This document shows, piece by piece, positions 44,855-53,964 of a stretch of DNA of 64,000 nucleotides. The notes under the pieces are model-generated. The model did not search any database, was not told the DNA's origin, and worked only from the letters and a program-made list of their open reading frames with translations. Within the stretch, counting starts at the first letter, position 1. Every line of letters starts with the position of its first letter. The DNA comes from Pseudomonas sp. BGr12 (GTDB lineage Bacteria > Pseudomonadota > Gammaproteobacteria > Pseudomonadales > Pseudomonadaceae), in assembly GCF_030272895.1 (NCBI RefSeq), contig NZ_JALRNF010000018.1, positions 44,160 through 108,159 of the forward strand. Reading direction: 5' to 3'. Both the position numbers and the translations under genes were made by a program.

Positions 44855-46255
44855 TCACCAGCCGCCGCCCAGCGCCAGGAACAACCCGATCTGCCCCATC
44901 GCCACCTGGGTATTGGCCGCCGCCAGTTGCGCGCGCATGTCGGTATAGGTGCGGGTGGCCTGCAAGTCGGCCAGGAACGACTCCCGCCCGGCCTGGTAGT
45001 AACGGTGGGTCTGGTCGGCCGCCTGCTGCGCCGAGCGCTCGGCATCGGCCAGGGCATCGCGCCGGTCGAGCAAGGCGCTGTACTGGGCCAGGCTGGTCTG
45101 GGTCTCGCGAATGGCATTGAGCACCACCCCGTCGAAATGCGCCAGCGCCGCCTGGGTCGAGGCCTCGGCCTCGCGAATCCGCGCCCGTGAGCCGTTGGTC
45201 GGTACGGTCCAGGTCAACAACGGACCGAAGCCCCAGCGGTTGGTGGCCGGCTCGCCGAGGTTTTCCAGGATACCGATGGTGCCGACCTGGGCGCCGATGC
45301 TGATGTCCGGATAGAGCTGGCCGGTGGCTACGCCAATGGTCGCCGTGGCCGCCGCCAGGTGCCGCTCGGCCTGGCGGATGTCCGGACGCCGCTTGAGCAA
45401 GGCGGCGCCGTCGCCCACCGGAACGATCTGGGCAATATGTGGCAGCTCTGCACACTCGGCGGTGCCAGCCGGCAGTTGCGCCAGCGGCTTTTCCAGCAGC
45501 ATCGACAGGGTATACAGGCCTGCCTCACGGGCGGCCTGGTAACGCGGCAACTCGGCGCGCAGGGATTTGTACTGGGTCTGCGAGCGGGTCACCTGGGTTT
45601 CGTCGCCGCGGCCGGCATCGCGCAGGCGCTGGGTCAGGGCCACTTGTTGCTGCTGCAGGTCCAGGGACTCATGGGCGATATGGTATTCCTCGTTGGCCGC
45701 GCAGACCTGGGTGTAGGCGCGCACCACCTCGGCTACCAGGGTGATACGGGCGGTATCGGCAGCGGCCTGGGTGGCATCGGCGTTGGCCTGGGCCGCTTCG
45801 ACGCCGCGCTTGAGGGTGCCCCACAGGTCGAACTGGTAGGACGCGCTGATAATGGCTTCGCCGATGTTCGCCACCGGGACCTTCTCCGGCAGCAGGAAGG
45901 CTTCGCCCGACTCTTGCAAGCGCTGGGCGCCGAGCTTCACGCCGCCATTCAAGCCGCCCCGGGCTTCGGCCTCCTCGACCTGGGCGCGGGCGCGGGCAAG
46001 GTTGGCGGCGGCGACGCGCAGTTCGCTGTTGGCGGCCAGGGCCTGGCTGACCAGGGCATCGAGCCGTGGGTCCTGGTACAGGTGCCACCAGTCCCGGGGC
46101 ACCGGTGCGGAAACCACGCTGTCGGCATCCTGGCGCAGCGGACCTTGCAGGTCGGCACGCTGGATCGCCGCCTCCTTGGGCAGTGAGTAGTCCGGCCCGA
46201 CCATCTGGCAGGCCGACAGCAGCAGACTCAGACCCAGCAGCGACAGGCGTTTCAT
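44855..46255 (-). CDS. RND-type outer-membrane efflux lipoprotein (NodT family)
   Basis: 466-residue TolC-like channel with a lipobox (LSLLLSAC, Cys16). Two copies of the outer-membrane efflux repeat are visible: QALAANSELRVAAANLARARAQVEEAEA near residues 90-125 and DIRQAERHLAAATATIGVA near 315. It is the exit duct of the FUSC efflux operon and its start overlaps the adaptor gene by 4 bp. It likely exports aromatic acids or related small toxic compounds. Confidence 0.92.
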   Translation of the reverse strand: MKRLSLLGLSLLLSACQMVGPDYSLPKEAAIQRADLQGPLRQDADSVVSAPVPRDWWHLYQDPRLDALVSQALAANSELRVAAANLARARAQVEEAEARGGLNGGVKLGAQRLQESGEAFLLPEKVPVANIGEAIISASYQFDLWGTLKRGVEAAQANADATQAAADTARITLVAEVVRAYTQVCAANEEYHIAHESLDLQQQQVALTQRLRDAGRGDETQVTRSQTQYKSLRAELPRYQAAREAGLYTLSMLLEKPLAQLPAGTAECAELPHIAQIVPVGDGAALLKRRPDIRQAERHLAAATATIGVATGQLYPDISIGAQVGTIGILENLGEPATNRWGFGPLLTWTVPTNGSRARIREAEASTQAALAHFDGVVLNAIRETQTSLAQYSALLDRRDALADAERSAQQAADQTHRYYQAGRESFLADLQATRTYTDMRAQLAAANTQVAMGQIGLFLALGGGW

Positions 46256-47127
46256 GGCCGGCTACCGTCGATGATCGACACGGTCGCGGTGCGGCCGGCG
46301 ATCATGCGAAAGTCCTGGGGCACTTCGTCGAAGGCGATCCGCACCGGAATCCGCTGGGCCAGGCGCACCCAGCTGAAGGCGGGATTGACGTTGGGCAGCA
46401 GGTTGGCGCCGCTGCTGCGGTCACGGTCCTCGATGCCGGCGGCAAAACTCTGCACATGGCCGCGCAGGCGGGCGTTGTCGCCCATCACGCGGATGTCCAC
46501 GGCCTGGCCGATCTGGATGCCGGCCAGCTTGGTTTCTTCGAAGTAGCCGTCGACATGGTAGGAGTCGCTGTCGACCACCGACAGCACCGGCTTGCCCGCG
46601 CTGACGAACTCATGGGCGCGCGGGGCGCGGTCGTTCAGGTAGCCATCGACCGGGCTGCGCACCACCGAGCGGTCCAGGTTGAGCTGGGCCGCATCCACCG
46701 CCACCTGGGCTTCGGCCAGCGCCGACTGCGCCCGTGCCTCGCGGGACTGGCTTTCTTCCAGCTGTTCCTGGGCCACCAGGTTGCCCAGGTTACGGTTACG
46801 CCGCGCTTCACGCTGGGCCTGGGCCAGGGTTTCCTTGCGCTCGGCCAGGGTCGCCTGGGCCTGGCGCAGGGCCAGGCGGAAGCGGTCCTGGTCGATGGTG
46901 AACAGCACATCGCCGCGCTTGACCACCTGGTTGTCGCGTACGTCGACCTGCTGGATCAACCCGGACACGTCCGGGGCGATCTGGATCACGTCGGCGCGGA
47001 TATGCCCGTCCCGGGTCCAGGGGGCGAACATGTAGTACAGGACCATCTGCCAGACCAGCACGGTCGCCAGTGTCACTACCAACAGGGTCAGGACCACGCG
47101 GCCCAGGGTCAACAGGGGTTTCTTCAT
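46252..47127 (-). CDS. HlyD-family periplasmic adaptor (AaeA-like)
   Basis: 291-residue membrane-fusion protein: a single N-terminal helix (about 12-34), a barrel-sandwich/lipoyl domain (IQIAPDVSGLIQQVDVRDNQVVKRGDVLF), a coiled-coil hairpin (about 85-135) and a beta-barrel part (VDGYFEETKLAGIQIGQAV). The ATG at 47127 overlaps the DUF1656 stop (ATGA), which fixes the start. It bridges the FUSC pump and the outer-membrane channel. Confidence 0.92.
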   Translation of the reverse strand: MKKPLLTLGRVVLTLLVVTLATVLVWQMVLYYMFAPWTRDGHIRADVIQIAPDVSGLIQQVDVRDNQVVKRGDVLFTIDQDRFRLALRQAQATLAERKETLAQAQREARRNRNLGNLVAQEQLEESQSREARAQSALAEAQVAVDAAQLNLDRSVVRSPVDGYLNDRAPRAHEFVSAGKPVLSVVDSDSYHVDGYFEETKLAGIQIGQAVDIRVMGDNARLRGHVQSFAAGIEDRDRSSGANLLPNVNPAFSWVRLAQRIPVRIAFDEVPQDFRMIAGRTATVSIIDGSRP

Positions 47128-47336
47128 GGCAGCATCAGGTTTCGGCAAAAGTGATCGACCGTGCCGAGCAGCACGGCGTAGAGCGCAACGTTGAACAGCG
47201 CCCGGTGCCAGACCAGGCGGTAGAAATGCACCCGGGTGAGCAGCGCGTGCACCCCGAGGAACAACAGGTAGGTAAGGACCATCATCACCAGCAGCGTGGG
47301 CAGGAACACCCCGCTGATATCCAGATCACCGATCAC
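47124..47336 (-). CDS. DUF1656 small membrane protein (AaeX-like)
   Basis: 70-residue protein with two transmembrane helices (about 10-30 and 45-63) typical of DUF1656/AaeX, which is always coded with AaeA/AaeB-type pumps. MIGDLDISGVFLPTLLVMMVLTY is the family N-terminus. It overlaps both neighbours by 4 bp. A pump subunit role is presumed. Confidence 0.9.
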   Translation of the reverse strand: MIGDLDISGVFLPTLLVMMVLTYLLFLGVHALLTRVHFYRLVWHRALFNVALYAVLLGTVDHFCRNLMLP

Positions 47337-49423
47337 AGGGGGGCTCCGTCGATGCCATAGGGCAGTTGTGGCTGCTCATCGGAGGGCTCCAGCACCACCT
47401 CGACCCCGGGCAGCAGGGCCAGGCGCAGGCCGCTCAAGGCGTGCAGCAAGTGCAGCCGGGCATCACCGCTGGCGTCCAGGTCGTTGAGGTTCAGGGCGCG
47501 ACGGGCCAACTCCATGCTGTGCAGCAGCACCTCGGGCGCGTGCAGGCGACGGCGGGCATCCAGGCAGGCCTGGAAATGCGCACCCACCTCCTGCACCACC
47601 TGTTCCAGCAGGTGCCGTGGCTGGGCGCCGACCCGTGGCATATAGGCCAGCAGATCGAGCAGGTTCAGGCCCACGCGTAGGTCGCGCAGGGCGCTGCCGG
47701 TGTCCTGGCCGGTCTGGGTCAGGCGCGGCAAGTGCTGCATCAGGCGGTCGAGCATCTGCACGCCGAGGCGGCGGTGTTCGGCCAGGGTCGCCGGACGGGT
47801 CATGCCGACGATGTCGCTCCAGCTGAAGCGGGTCAGGCGCTTGGCCGCCAGCTCGACGCCGAACGGGCGCATCACCAGGGTCCAGAGAAAGGCGAACAGC
47901 AGCCCCACCGGCCCGGCCAGGTTGGCGTTGATGAAGGTCAGGAAGTTGGCGTCGTAGGCACCCTGGATGCTGATGAACGAGGCCGTGTTGACGATGGTCA
48001 GCAAGGTGCCGAGGTAGAACTGCGGCTGCACCGTCAGGGTGCCGACGCAGATGAACGGCACGGCAAAGGCCAGCACCAGCATCGGGAAGTCATGCAGGTT
48101 GGGCAGCACCAGGAACAGGTAAAGGCTGGCGAACACCACCGACGCCGCGGTCCAGAAGAAGAACCGGTAGATCTGTGGCGCCGGGTCATCCATGGCGGCG
48201 AAGAAGCTGCAGGCCACCGCGGCGAGAATCACCGCGCTGCCGCCGTCGTTCCAGCCCAGCAGAATCCAGAGGGTGGTGGCGGCGATGATCGCGGTGACGG
48301 TGGAGAACACCGAATAGAGCATCAAGCCGCGGTCGAAGAACGGCGTCAGCCGGCCCAGGCGCCAGTGACGGTAGACCGCGCGCCAGGGCGACAGGTCTTC
48401 GTTGCGGATGGCGTGTTGCAGGCTGCAGCAGTCCTGCCACAGGTCGACCCATTCGGCCAGGCGGTAGAGTGCGTTGGACAGCAGCAGCGAGGGGCGCTGG
48501 TCGAGGGCGGCGGCACTGGGCTGCAGCTGTTCAATCCGGGCGCGCAGGGCCGACCAGCGACCTGCCTCGGCATCACTGGCGGTACCTTGCAGCCAGTCAC
48601 GGGCCTGCACCAGCAGCGGCTGCAACTGTTCGGCCTCGGCCGGCGCCCGGGCTTCGAGCGCCAGCAAGGCGTCGTCCAACGCATCGACCACCGGCAGCAG
48701 GTGGATCATGCGGCCACGCAGCTCACGGGCATTTTTCACCGTCTGCGGCCGTGCGCCTTCGTGGGACAACTGGCCGATCATCACCTCCAGCGAGTTGAAG
48801 GTGGCGACCATCGTGGCGCGCAGGCTGCCGACGGTCTCGGCGGCGGTTTCACGGGCGAGGAAGGTATCGCTGTAGCGAGTCGCCGCGCTGAACCAGCTAC
48901 CGGTGGCACCGACCAGCACCGGGGTCAGCCGCCGGGGCCAGAAGATCGCCCCGACCACCGCCGCACAGACGATGCCCAGGCAGATTTCCTGGGCCCGGGA
49001 CGAGGCGATGTCGAACACCATCAAGGGGTTGTCGACCACCGGCAAGGCGATCATCGGCAAGGTATAGCCGGCGAGCATCAGCGCATAGCTGTTGGCGGTG
49101 CGCAGGTGCAGGGAAAGAAACAGCAAGGTGCCGGTCCACAAGGCGACAGCCACGGTCAGCAGCACCGGTGCCTGCACCAGCAGCGGTACCAGGAACACCG
49201 CGCCGGCGGCGCCCAGCAAGGTGCCCAGGGCACGGTACAGCGCCTTGGAGCTGGTCGGCCCGACGAAGGGGCTGGAAACGATATAGACCGTGGCCATGGC
49301 CCAGTAAGGGCGTGGCAGTTGCATGAGCAAGGCGATGTACAGGGCGATCATCGACGCCGCGAACGTGCGCACGCCATAGAACCAGTCACGCGCAGGCGGC
49401 AGGGAGCTGAAAAAGCCCTTCAA
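47333..49423 (-). CDS. FUSC-family inner-membrane efflux transporter (AaeB-like)
   Basis: 696-residue FUSC protein with two blocks of about five to six transmembrane helices (about 17-180 and 355-510) separated and followed by cytoplasmic helical domains. Landmarks are MATVYIVSSPFVGPTSSKALYRALGTLLGA and the second-half ALFFAMDDPA-type segment. It is the first gene of the pump operon (FUSC, DUF1656, adaptor, channel), with all junctions overlapping by 4 bp. Probable substrates are aromatic carboxylic acids by analogy with AaeB. This is inference. Confidence 0.9.
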   Translation of the reverse strand: MKGFFSSLPPARDWFYGVRTFAASMIALYIALLMQLPRPYWAMATVYIVSSPFVGPTSSKALYRALGTLLGAAGAVFLVPLLVQAPVLLTVAVALWTGTLLFLSLHLRTANSYALMLAGYTLPMIALPVVDNPLMVFDIASSRAQEICLGIVCAAVVGAIFWPRRLTPVLVGATGSWFSAATRYSDTFLARETAAETVGSLRATMVATFNSLEVMIGQLSHEGARPQTVKNARELRGRMIHLLPVVDALDDALLALEARAPAEAEQLQPLLVQARDWLQGTASDAEAGRWSALRARIEQLQPSAAALDQRPSLLLSNALYRLAEWVDLWQDCCSLQHAIRNEDLSPWRAVYRHWRLGRLTPFFDRGLMLYSVFSTVTAIIAATTLWILLGWNDGGSAVILAAVACSFFAAMDDPAPQIYRFFFWTAASVVFASLYLFLVLPNLHDFPMLVLAFAVPFICVGTLTVQPQFYLGTLLTIVNTASFISIQGAYDANFLTFINANLAGPVGLLFAFLWTLVMRPFGVELAAKRLTRFSWSDIVGMTRPATLAEHRRLGVQMLDRLMQHLPRLTQTGQDTGSALRDLRVGLNLLDLLAYMPRVGAQPRHLLEQVVQEVGAHFQACLDARRRLHAPEVLLHSMELARRALNLNDLDASGDARLHLLHALSGLRLALLPGVEVVLEPSDEQPQLPYGIDGAPL

Positions 49424-49523
49424 GAAAGTACACCCGGGGTCATTGCGATATTCATAGTTTGCTAACTATCAATGTTCTTCGATCCACCTCCCCCGCGTCA
49501 AGCGTGACCGACCAGCGTTGCCC

Positions 49524-50342
49524 TCAAGGCTGCAATTGATCGTCCAGCTTCATGGTCAGCGCCAGCGAGCTGCCCAGGGCAATGGCCTGGTCGCGCCAGA
49601 ACAGGTAGCGCAAGGCATTGCCGGAAACGCTGAAATGCACCGCCAGTTCTTCGGCAGCCTGCATCACCCCGGCCACGGCAGCCAGCTCAAGCCAGTACAC
49701 CGCAGAGCGGTGATCGGTGGTCACGCTCTGCCCGTGCAACTGCCGGTAGCCCACCTCGAACCGACAGCGCGCCTCACCCCGCTGCGCGCCGCGCAGGAAC
49801 CAGCGGTAGGCCTGGTGCAGGTCGACCTTCCACTCCTGGCTGTCACTGTCGCAGATCTCCTCCTCGTAGAGATCGCCCAGGGCCGCGGCGGCCTGCTCAA
49901 GGCCGCGTTCGAAGGCTTGCTGGTAGTACTCGGCGGCGGTGGCGTAGGCCACCTCGACGCCCTTGCCGAAATAATACTGCTGGCCCAGGTTGAACCAGGC
50001 CGGCGCACTGCCCTGCAGCGCCGCCATGCGCAGCAGGTGCCCGGCCAGCAGCGGGTCGGCGCACCAGTACTTGCCGTTGAGCCAGATCCAGCCCAGGTCG
50101 TTGAGCGCTGCCACATTGCCCTCCAGGGCCTGGCTGCGCAGTTCGCCGTACAGCAGCTGCAGGTCCGAGGCTTCTTCCAGGCGGTTGATCAGGCTGAAGC
50201 TTTCACCCAGAACCGCGCGCTGGCTGGGCATACCCACCCCGGCATACAACCGCGGCGCCTGGCCGGGCCGAACGGACGCAGGGGTGATTCGCTCGGGCAG
50301 CAGGCGCTCGAGCAGCGGGTAGATGTTGCTGGCAGCTGACAT
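49524..50342 (-). CDS. SEL1/TPR-like repeat protein
   Basis: 272-residue protein with several Sel1-type helical repeats (for example ALNDLGWIWLNGKYWCADPLLAGHLLRMAA and APAWFNLGQQYYFGKGVEVAYATAAEYYQQAF). No signal peptide is clear, so it is probably cytosolic. Repeats of this sort mediate protein contacts. The partner is unknown. I chose the ATG at 50342 (MSAASNIYP) with a GAGG site 7-8 bp upstream. It is divergent from the WYL-like regulator across about 200 bp. Confidence 0.75.
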   Translation of the reverse strand: MSAASNIYPLLERLLPERITPASVRPGQAPRLYAGVGMPSQRAVLGESFSLINRLEEASDLQLLYGELRSQALEGNVAALNDLGWIWLNGKYWCADPLLAGHLLRMAALQGSAPAWFNLGQQYYFGKGVEVAYATAAEYYQQAFERGLEQAAAALGDLYEEEICDSDSQEWKVDLHQAYRWFLRGAQRGEARCRFEVGYRQLHGQSVTTDHRSAVYWLELAAVAGVMQAAEELAVHFSVSGNALRYLFWRDQAIALGSSLALTMKLDDQLQP

Positions 50343-50549
50343 GTTCATCCTCATTGAACAACCCACGGATCCGACAGCGGGCGTGATGAGGCGTGATTCT
50401 GCGCAGGGTCACGACAAAACCTGTCGCGAACGATTCGGTTCAGGCAAATCAACTGCATCATCCTTGATTTGTATGCGTAAATGGCTAATTGCCATATCTG
50501 TTCGCGGGAGCCATGCTACAACCGCAAGCCTAGACAAGGACGCCACCTT

Positions 50550-51170
50550 TTGCCCTCCGCCACCACCCGTGCCACCCTCAGCCGCCAGTGGGAGTTGCTG
50601 CGCCAGTTGCCCAGCCGCTCACCGGGCATCACCAGTGCCGAGCTGGTCGCACGCCTGCAGGACGCAGGCTTTACCATCAGCAAACGCAGCATCGAGCGCG
50701 ACCTCAACGAGCTGTCGTTGATCTTTCCGCTCGAGCGTAATGACAAGAGCATTCCCTATGGCTGGTACTGGGCGGCCACTGCCTACAGCGATGTACAGCA
50801 GTTGGCGGTGCATCGCTCGCGCAAGCTGCATGCCAGCGACACTGCCCATGAGGGGATGCTCGATTTCGACCTGCAAGCCTACCTGCGCAGCGATGCCCCG
50901 CCCTGCGAAGTACCCGAGAGGATCGAGCTGCAAGCCTGGATCAACGACAACCTGGCGCGGCTGATGCGCGAGACGCCGTTGTCTGCGGATATGCAGCTCA
51001 CCCAGCTGCAACAGGGTCACCGCTTGCGGGCGACCGTGAGCAACAGCTGGCAGTTGCGCTGGTGGTTACTGAGCCAGGGCGACGGGCTGATCATCGAACA
51101 GCCCCTGCCCTTGCGCCAGCAAATGGCCGAAACCCTGAGCAAGGCGGCGGCGCAGTACCAGGACGACTGA
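50550..51170 (+). CDS. HTH/WYL-like transcriptional regulator
   Basis: 206-residue protein with an N-terminal winged HTH (LSRQWELLRQLPSRSPGITSAELVARLQDAGFTISKRSIERDLNELS) of the WYL/DeoR class and a shorter C-terminal region that resembles the WCX part rather than a full WYL domain. I prefer a TTG start at 50550, which has an AAGGA site about 9 bp upstream. An ATG at 50481 is in frame but lacks one. It is convergent with the tau operon, with 5 bp between stops. Target unknown. Confidence 0.72.
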   Translation: MPSATTRATLSRQWELLRQLPSRSPGITSAELVARLQDAGFTISKRSIERDLNELSLIFPLERNDKSIPYGWYWAATAYSDVQQLAVHRSRKLHASDTAHEGMLDFDLQAYLRSDAPPCEVPERIELQAWINDNLARLMRETPLSADMQLTQLQQGHRLRATVSNSWQLRWWLLSQGDGLIIEQPLPLRQQMAETLSKAAAQYQDD

Positions 51171-51175
51171 CGCCT

Positions 51176-52042
51176 TCAGCGCTGCATGCCCCAGCGCCGC
51201 ACGGTAAGACGCTCCAGGGTGTTGAACACCAGGCTTTCCACCAGCAGGCCGATCAGGATCACCACCGCGAGGCCAGCGAAGACCTTGTCGGTGTACAGCT
51301 CGTTGCGATTCTGAAAGATGTACCAGCCCAGCCCGCCCTTGCCGCTGGTGGCGCCGAACACCAGCTCGGCGGCGATCAGCGTGCGCCAGGCAAAGGCCCA
51401 GCCGATCTTCAGGCCCGAGAGGATCGACGGCAGCGCCGCCGGGACCAGGATATGCACCACCAGGCGCAAGCCGCGCAGGCCGTAGTTGCGCCCGGCCATG
51501 CGCAAGGTTTCGCTGACCCCGAGAAAACCGGCATAGGTATTCAGGGCCAGGGCCCAGAGCACCGAGTGAACCAGCACGAAAATCAGGCTGTTGTCGCCCA
51601 GGCCGAACCAGAGCAGGGCCAGGGGCAACAGGGCAATGGCCGGCAGCGGGTTGAACATCGAGGTCAGGGTGCCGAGCAGGTCGCGACCGAACTGGGTCGA
51701 CACCGCCAGGCTGGTGAGGCCGAAGGCCAGGACGATGCCCAGCAGGTAGCCCTTGAGCAGCACCACCAGCGAGACACCGACCTTGGCCAGCAGCTCGCCG
51801 CTGATCAGGCCCTGGTATAAGGCGGCGGCGGTCTGCAGGAAGCTGGGCAGCAGCAGGTCGTTGCCCTGGTAGCGGGCGACGGCCTCCCAGGCCAGCGCCA
51901 GCAGCACCAGGATCACGCCCTTGCGCAGCCAGCCCTGTTGCCAGAGGCGTTGCCCCAGCGACAGGTCGCGCTCCAGCGAGACATCGAGCAACGGTTCGAG
52001 CAGCACCTCGTATTCCTGACGCGGTGTAGCGGATGTGGTCAT
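51176..52042 (-). CDS. tauC: Sulfonate-type ABC transporter permease (TauC/SsuC family)
   Basis: 288-residue permease with about six helices. The EAA-like loop sits in ETLRMAGRNYGLRGLRLVVHILVPAALPSIL, and the segment LFVLVHSVLWALALNTYAGF-like core is standard for the TauC/SsuC class. It is the last gene of tauD-A-B-C. Specific symbol is by family and context. Confidence 0.87.
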   Translation of the reverse strand: MTTSATPRQEYEVLLEPLLDVSLERDLSLGQRLWQQGWLRKGVILVLLALAWEAVARYQGNDLLLPSFLQTAAALYQGLISGELLAKVGVSLVVLLKGYLLGIVLAFGLTSLAVSTQFGRDLLGTLTSMFNPLPAIALLPLALLWFGLGDNSLIFVLVHSVLWALALNTYAGFLGVSETLRMAGRNYGLRGLRLVVHILVPAALPSILSGLKIGWAFAWRTLIAAELVFGATSGKGGLGWYIFQNRNELYTDKVFAGLAVVILIGLLVESLVFNTLERLTVRRWGMQR

Positions 52043-52056
52043 GGCAGAACTCCCGG

Positions 52057-52920
52057 TCAGTAGGCGATACGAATGTCGGCAAAATCCAGGGCCGACGCCT
52101 GCTCGGCCTGGCCGTCATCTTCGAACAGCAGCCGGTGGATACGCCGTGCCGACGCCTGGAAGTCATTACCGCCAAGGCTTTGCAGGTCGTACTGATGGCT
52201 GTGGATTTCTGCCCGCACCCGGCCCGGATGCGGCGACAGCAGCAGAATGCGGTTGCCCACCACCAGCGCCTCTTCGATCGAGTGGGTGACGAACAGCAAG
52301 GTAAAACGCACCTCCTCCCAGAGCAGCAGCAACTCCTCCTGCATCTTGCGCCGGGTCAGGGCATCGAGCGCGGCGAAGGGCTCGTCCATCAGCAACACTT
52401 TCGGCTGCATGGCCAGCGCCCGGGCAATCGCCACCCTGGCCTTCATGCCGCCAGACAGGGTGTGCGGGTAGGCGTCGGCAAAGTTCGCCAGGCCGACCTT
52501 TTCCAGGTAGTGCTCGGCCCGTGCCTGCGCCTCCTTGCGCTTGAGCGTCCCGGAGGCCAGCAACGGGAACATCACGTTCTCCTTGACCGTTTTCCACGGC
52601 GGTAACTGATCGAACTCCTGGAACACCACGATGCGATCCGGGCCCGGGCCGTTGACCGTCTGGCCCTGCAGGCGGATCGCTCCTTCGACCGGCGCGATAA
52701 AGCCGCCAATCGCCTTGAGCAGCGTCGACTTGCCGCAACCGGAGGGGCCCAGCAGGACAAAGCGGTCGGCCTTGTCCACCTCGAAGCTGACCTGGTGAGT
52801 GGCCCGCACCACGCGCTGTGCGGTGCGGTATTCGAGGCTGACGTTGTCCACCTGCAGCAGCGCAGGTGTCGCGACGCTGCTCAACTTGCTGGCCGTGTGG
52901 CCTTGCAATGGGCTGTTCAT
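52057..52920 (-). CDS. tauB: Sulfonate-type ABC transporter ATP-binding protein (TauB/SsuB family)
   Basis: 287-residue ATPase. Walker A is GPSGCGKST, the signature is LSGGMKARVA (with the MKAR variant seen in this class), Walker B is LLMDEPFAALD and the H-loop is VTHSIEEA. It sits 14 bp upstream of the permease gene and 5 bp after the binding-protein gene. Confidence 0.92.
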   Translation of the reverse strand: MNSPLQGHTASKLSSVATPALLQVDNVSLEYRTAQRVVRATHQVSFEVDKADRFVLLGPSGCGKSTLLKAIGGFIAPVEGAIRLQGQTVNGPGPDRIVVFQEFDQLPPWKTVKENVMFPLLASGTLKRKEAQARAEHYLEKVGLANFADAYPHTLSGGMKARVAIARALAMQPKVLLMDEPFAALDALTRRKMQEELLLLWEEVRFTLLFVTHSIEEALVVGNRILLLSPHPGRVRAEIHSHQYDLQSLGGNDFQASARRIHRLLFEDDGQAEQASALDFADIRIAY

Positions 52921-52925
52921 GCGCT

Positions 52926-53945
52926 TCAGCTCCCTTGCAGCGGCTTCTCGTCCTGGAAGAAGTAGTCCTTCCAGGATTCGGGTTTGTGTTTGATCGCGCC
53001 CACGCGGTAGAGGAACTCGGCCAGCGGGTAGGTATTTTTCGGCGTGACGCTGAACTCGTACTGCGGGTTGTCGATGATCTTGAGCAGCGCTTCGCGATCG
53101 ATCTTGGCCTTGGTCACACGGATGTAGGTATCGGCGGCGGCCGCCTTGTCGTTCTGGGCGAAATCCGCGGCCTCGGCCAGGGCATCGACGAAGGCCTTGT
53201 AGGTCTTGGGGTTGTCCTTGCGGAACTTCTCGGTGGCGAACAGCACGGTCGGCGAGTTGGGGCCGAGCAGGTCATAGGTGTTGAGCACCACATGGACGTT
53301 CTTGTTGGCCAGCACCTGGTCCTGGAACGGCGGGTTGGAGAAATGCCCGTTCAGCTCGGTGCCGCCGGCCAGCAAGGCCGCCGTGGCGTCGGGATGGGGG
53401 ACGGCCAGGGTGTACTTGTCCAGGCGCGCGTATTCCTTGTCGCCCCACTGCTTGGCGGCGGCGTACTGGAGGAAGCGCGATTGCACCGAAACGCCCACCG
53501 CCGGCAGGGCGATGCGGTCCTTTTCGCTGAGGTCGGCGATGGTCTTCACATTCGGGTTGCTGCTGACCAGGTAGTAGGGGAAGTTGCCCAGCGACGCCAC
53601 GGCCTTGACGTTCTGCCGGCCCTGGGTGCGGTCCCAGATGGTCAGCAACGGGCCGACACCGGCGCCGGCGATATCGATCGAGCCGGCCAGCAGGGCGTCG
53701 TTGATGGCCGCGCCGCCGGACAGTTGCGTCCAGTCGACCTTGATGTCGATGCCCTGCGCCTTGCCGTGCTTCTCGATCAGGTTCTGGTCGCGTACCACAT
53801 TGAGCAGCAGGTAGACGATGCCGAACTGTTCGGCGATGCGGATTTCGCCTTCGGCCTGGGCCGTGGCGGGGGCGACCAGGCTGCCGGTGAGCAGGCTGGC
53901 ACCCAGGGCGATACTGGCCGCCAGGCGGCTGATTGACTTGCGCAT
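52926..53945 (-). CDS. tauA: Sulfonate-type ABC substrate-binding protein
   Basis: 339-residue periplasmic binding protein with a long signal (about 1-37, cleavage after AQA). The mature part begins EGEIRIAEQFGIVYLLLNVVRDQNLIEKHG. It contains LSGGAAINDALLAGSIDIAGAG and SSNPNVKTIADLSEKDRIALPAVG, typical of the NMT1/SsuA-like group that includes TauA. The ATG at 53945 has an AGGA site 8 bp upstream. The exact sulfonate is unknown. Confidence 0.87.
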   Translation of the reverse strand: MRKSISRLAASIALGASLLTGSLVAPATAQAEGEIRIAEQFGIVYLLLNVVRDQNLIEKHGKAQGIDIKVDWTQLSGGAAINDALLAGSIDIAGAGVGPLLTIWDRTQGRQNVKAVASLGNFPYYLVSSNPNVKTIADLSEKDRIALPAVGVSVQSRFLQYAAAKQWGDKEYARLDKYTLAVPHPDATAALLAGGTELNGHFSNPPFQDQVLANKNVHVVLNTYDLLGPNSPTVLFATEKFRKDNPKTYKAFVDALAEAADFAQNDKAAAADTYIRVTKAKIDREALLKIIDNPQYEFSVTPKNTYPLAEFLYRVGAIKHKPESWKDYFFQDEKPLQGS

Positions 53946-53964
53946 GCTGTTTTCCTCGACAGTG

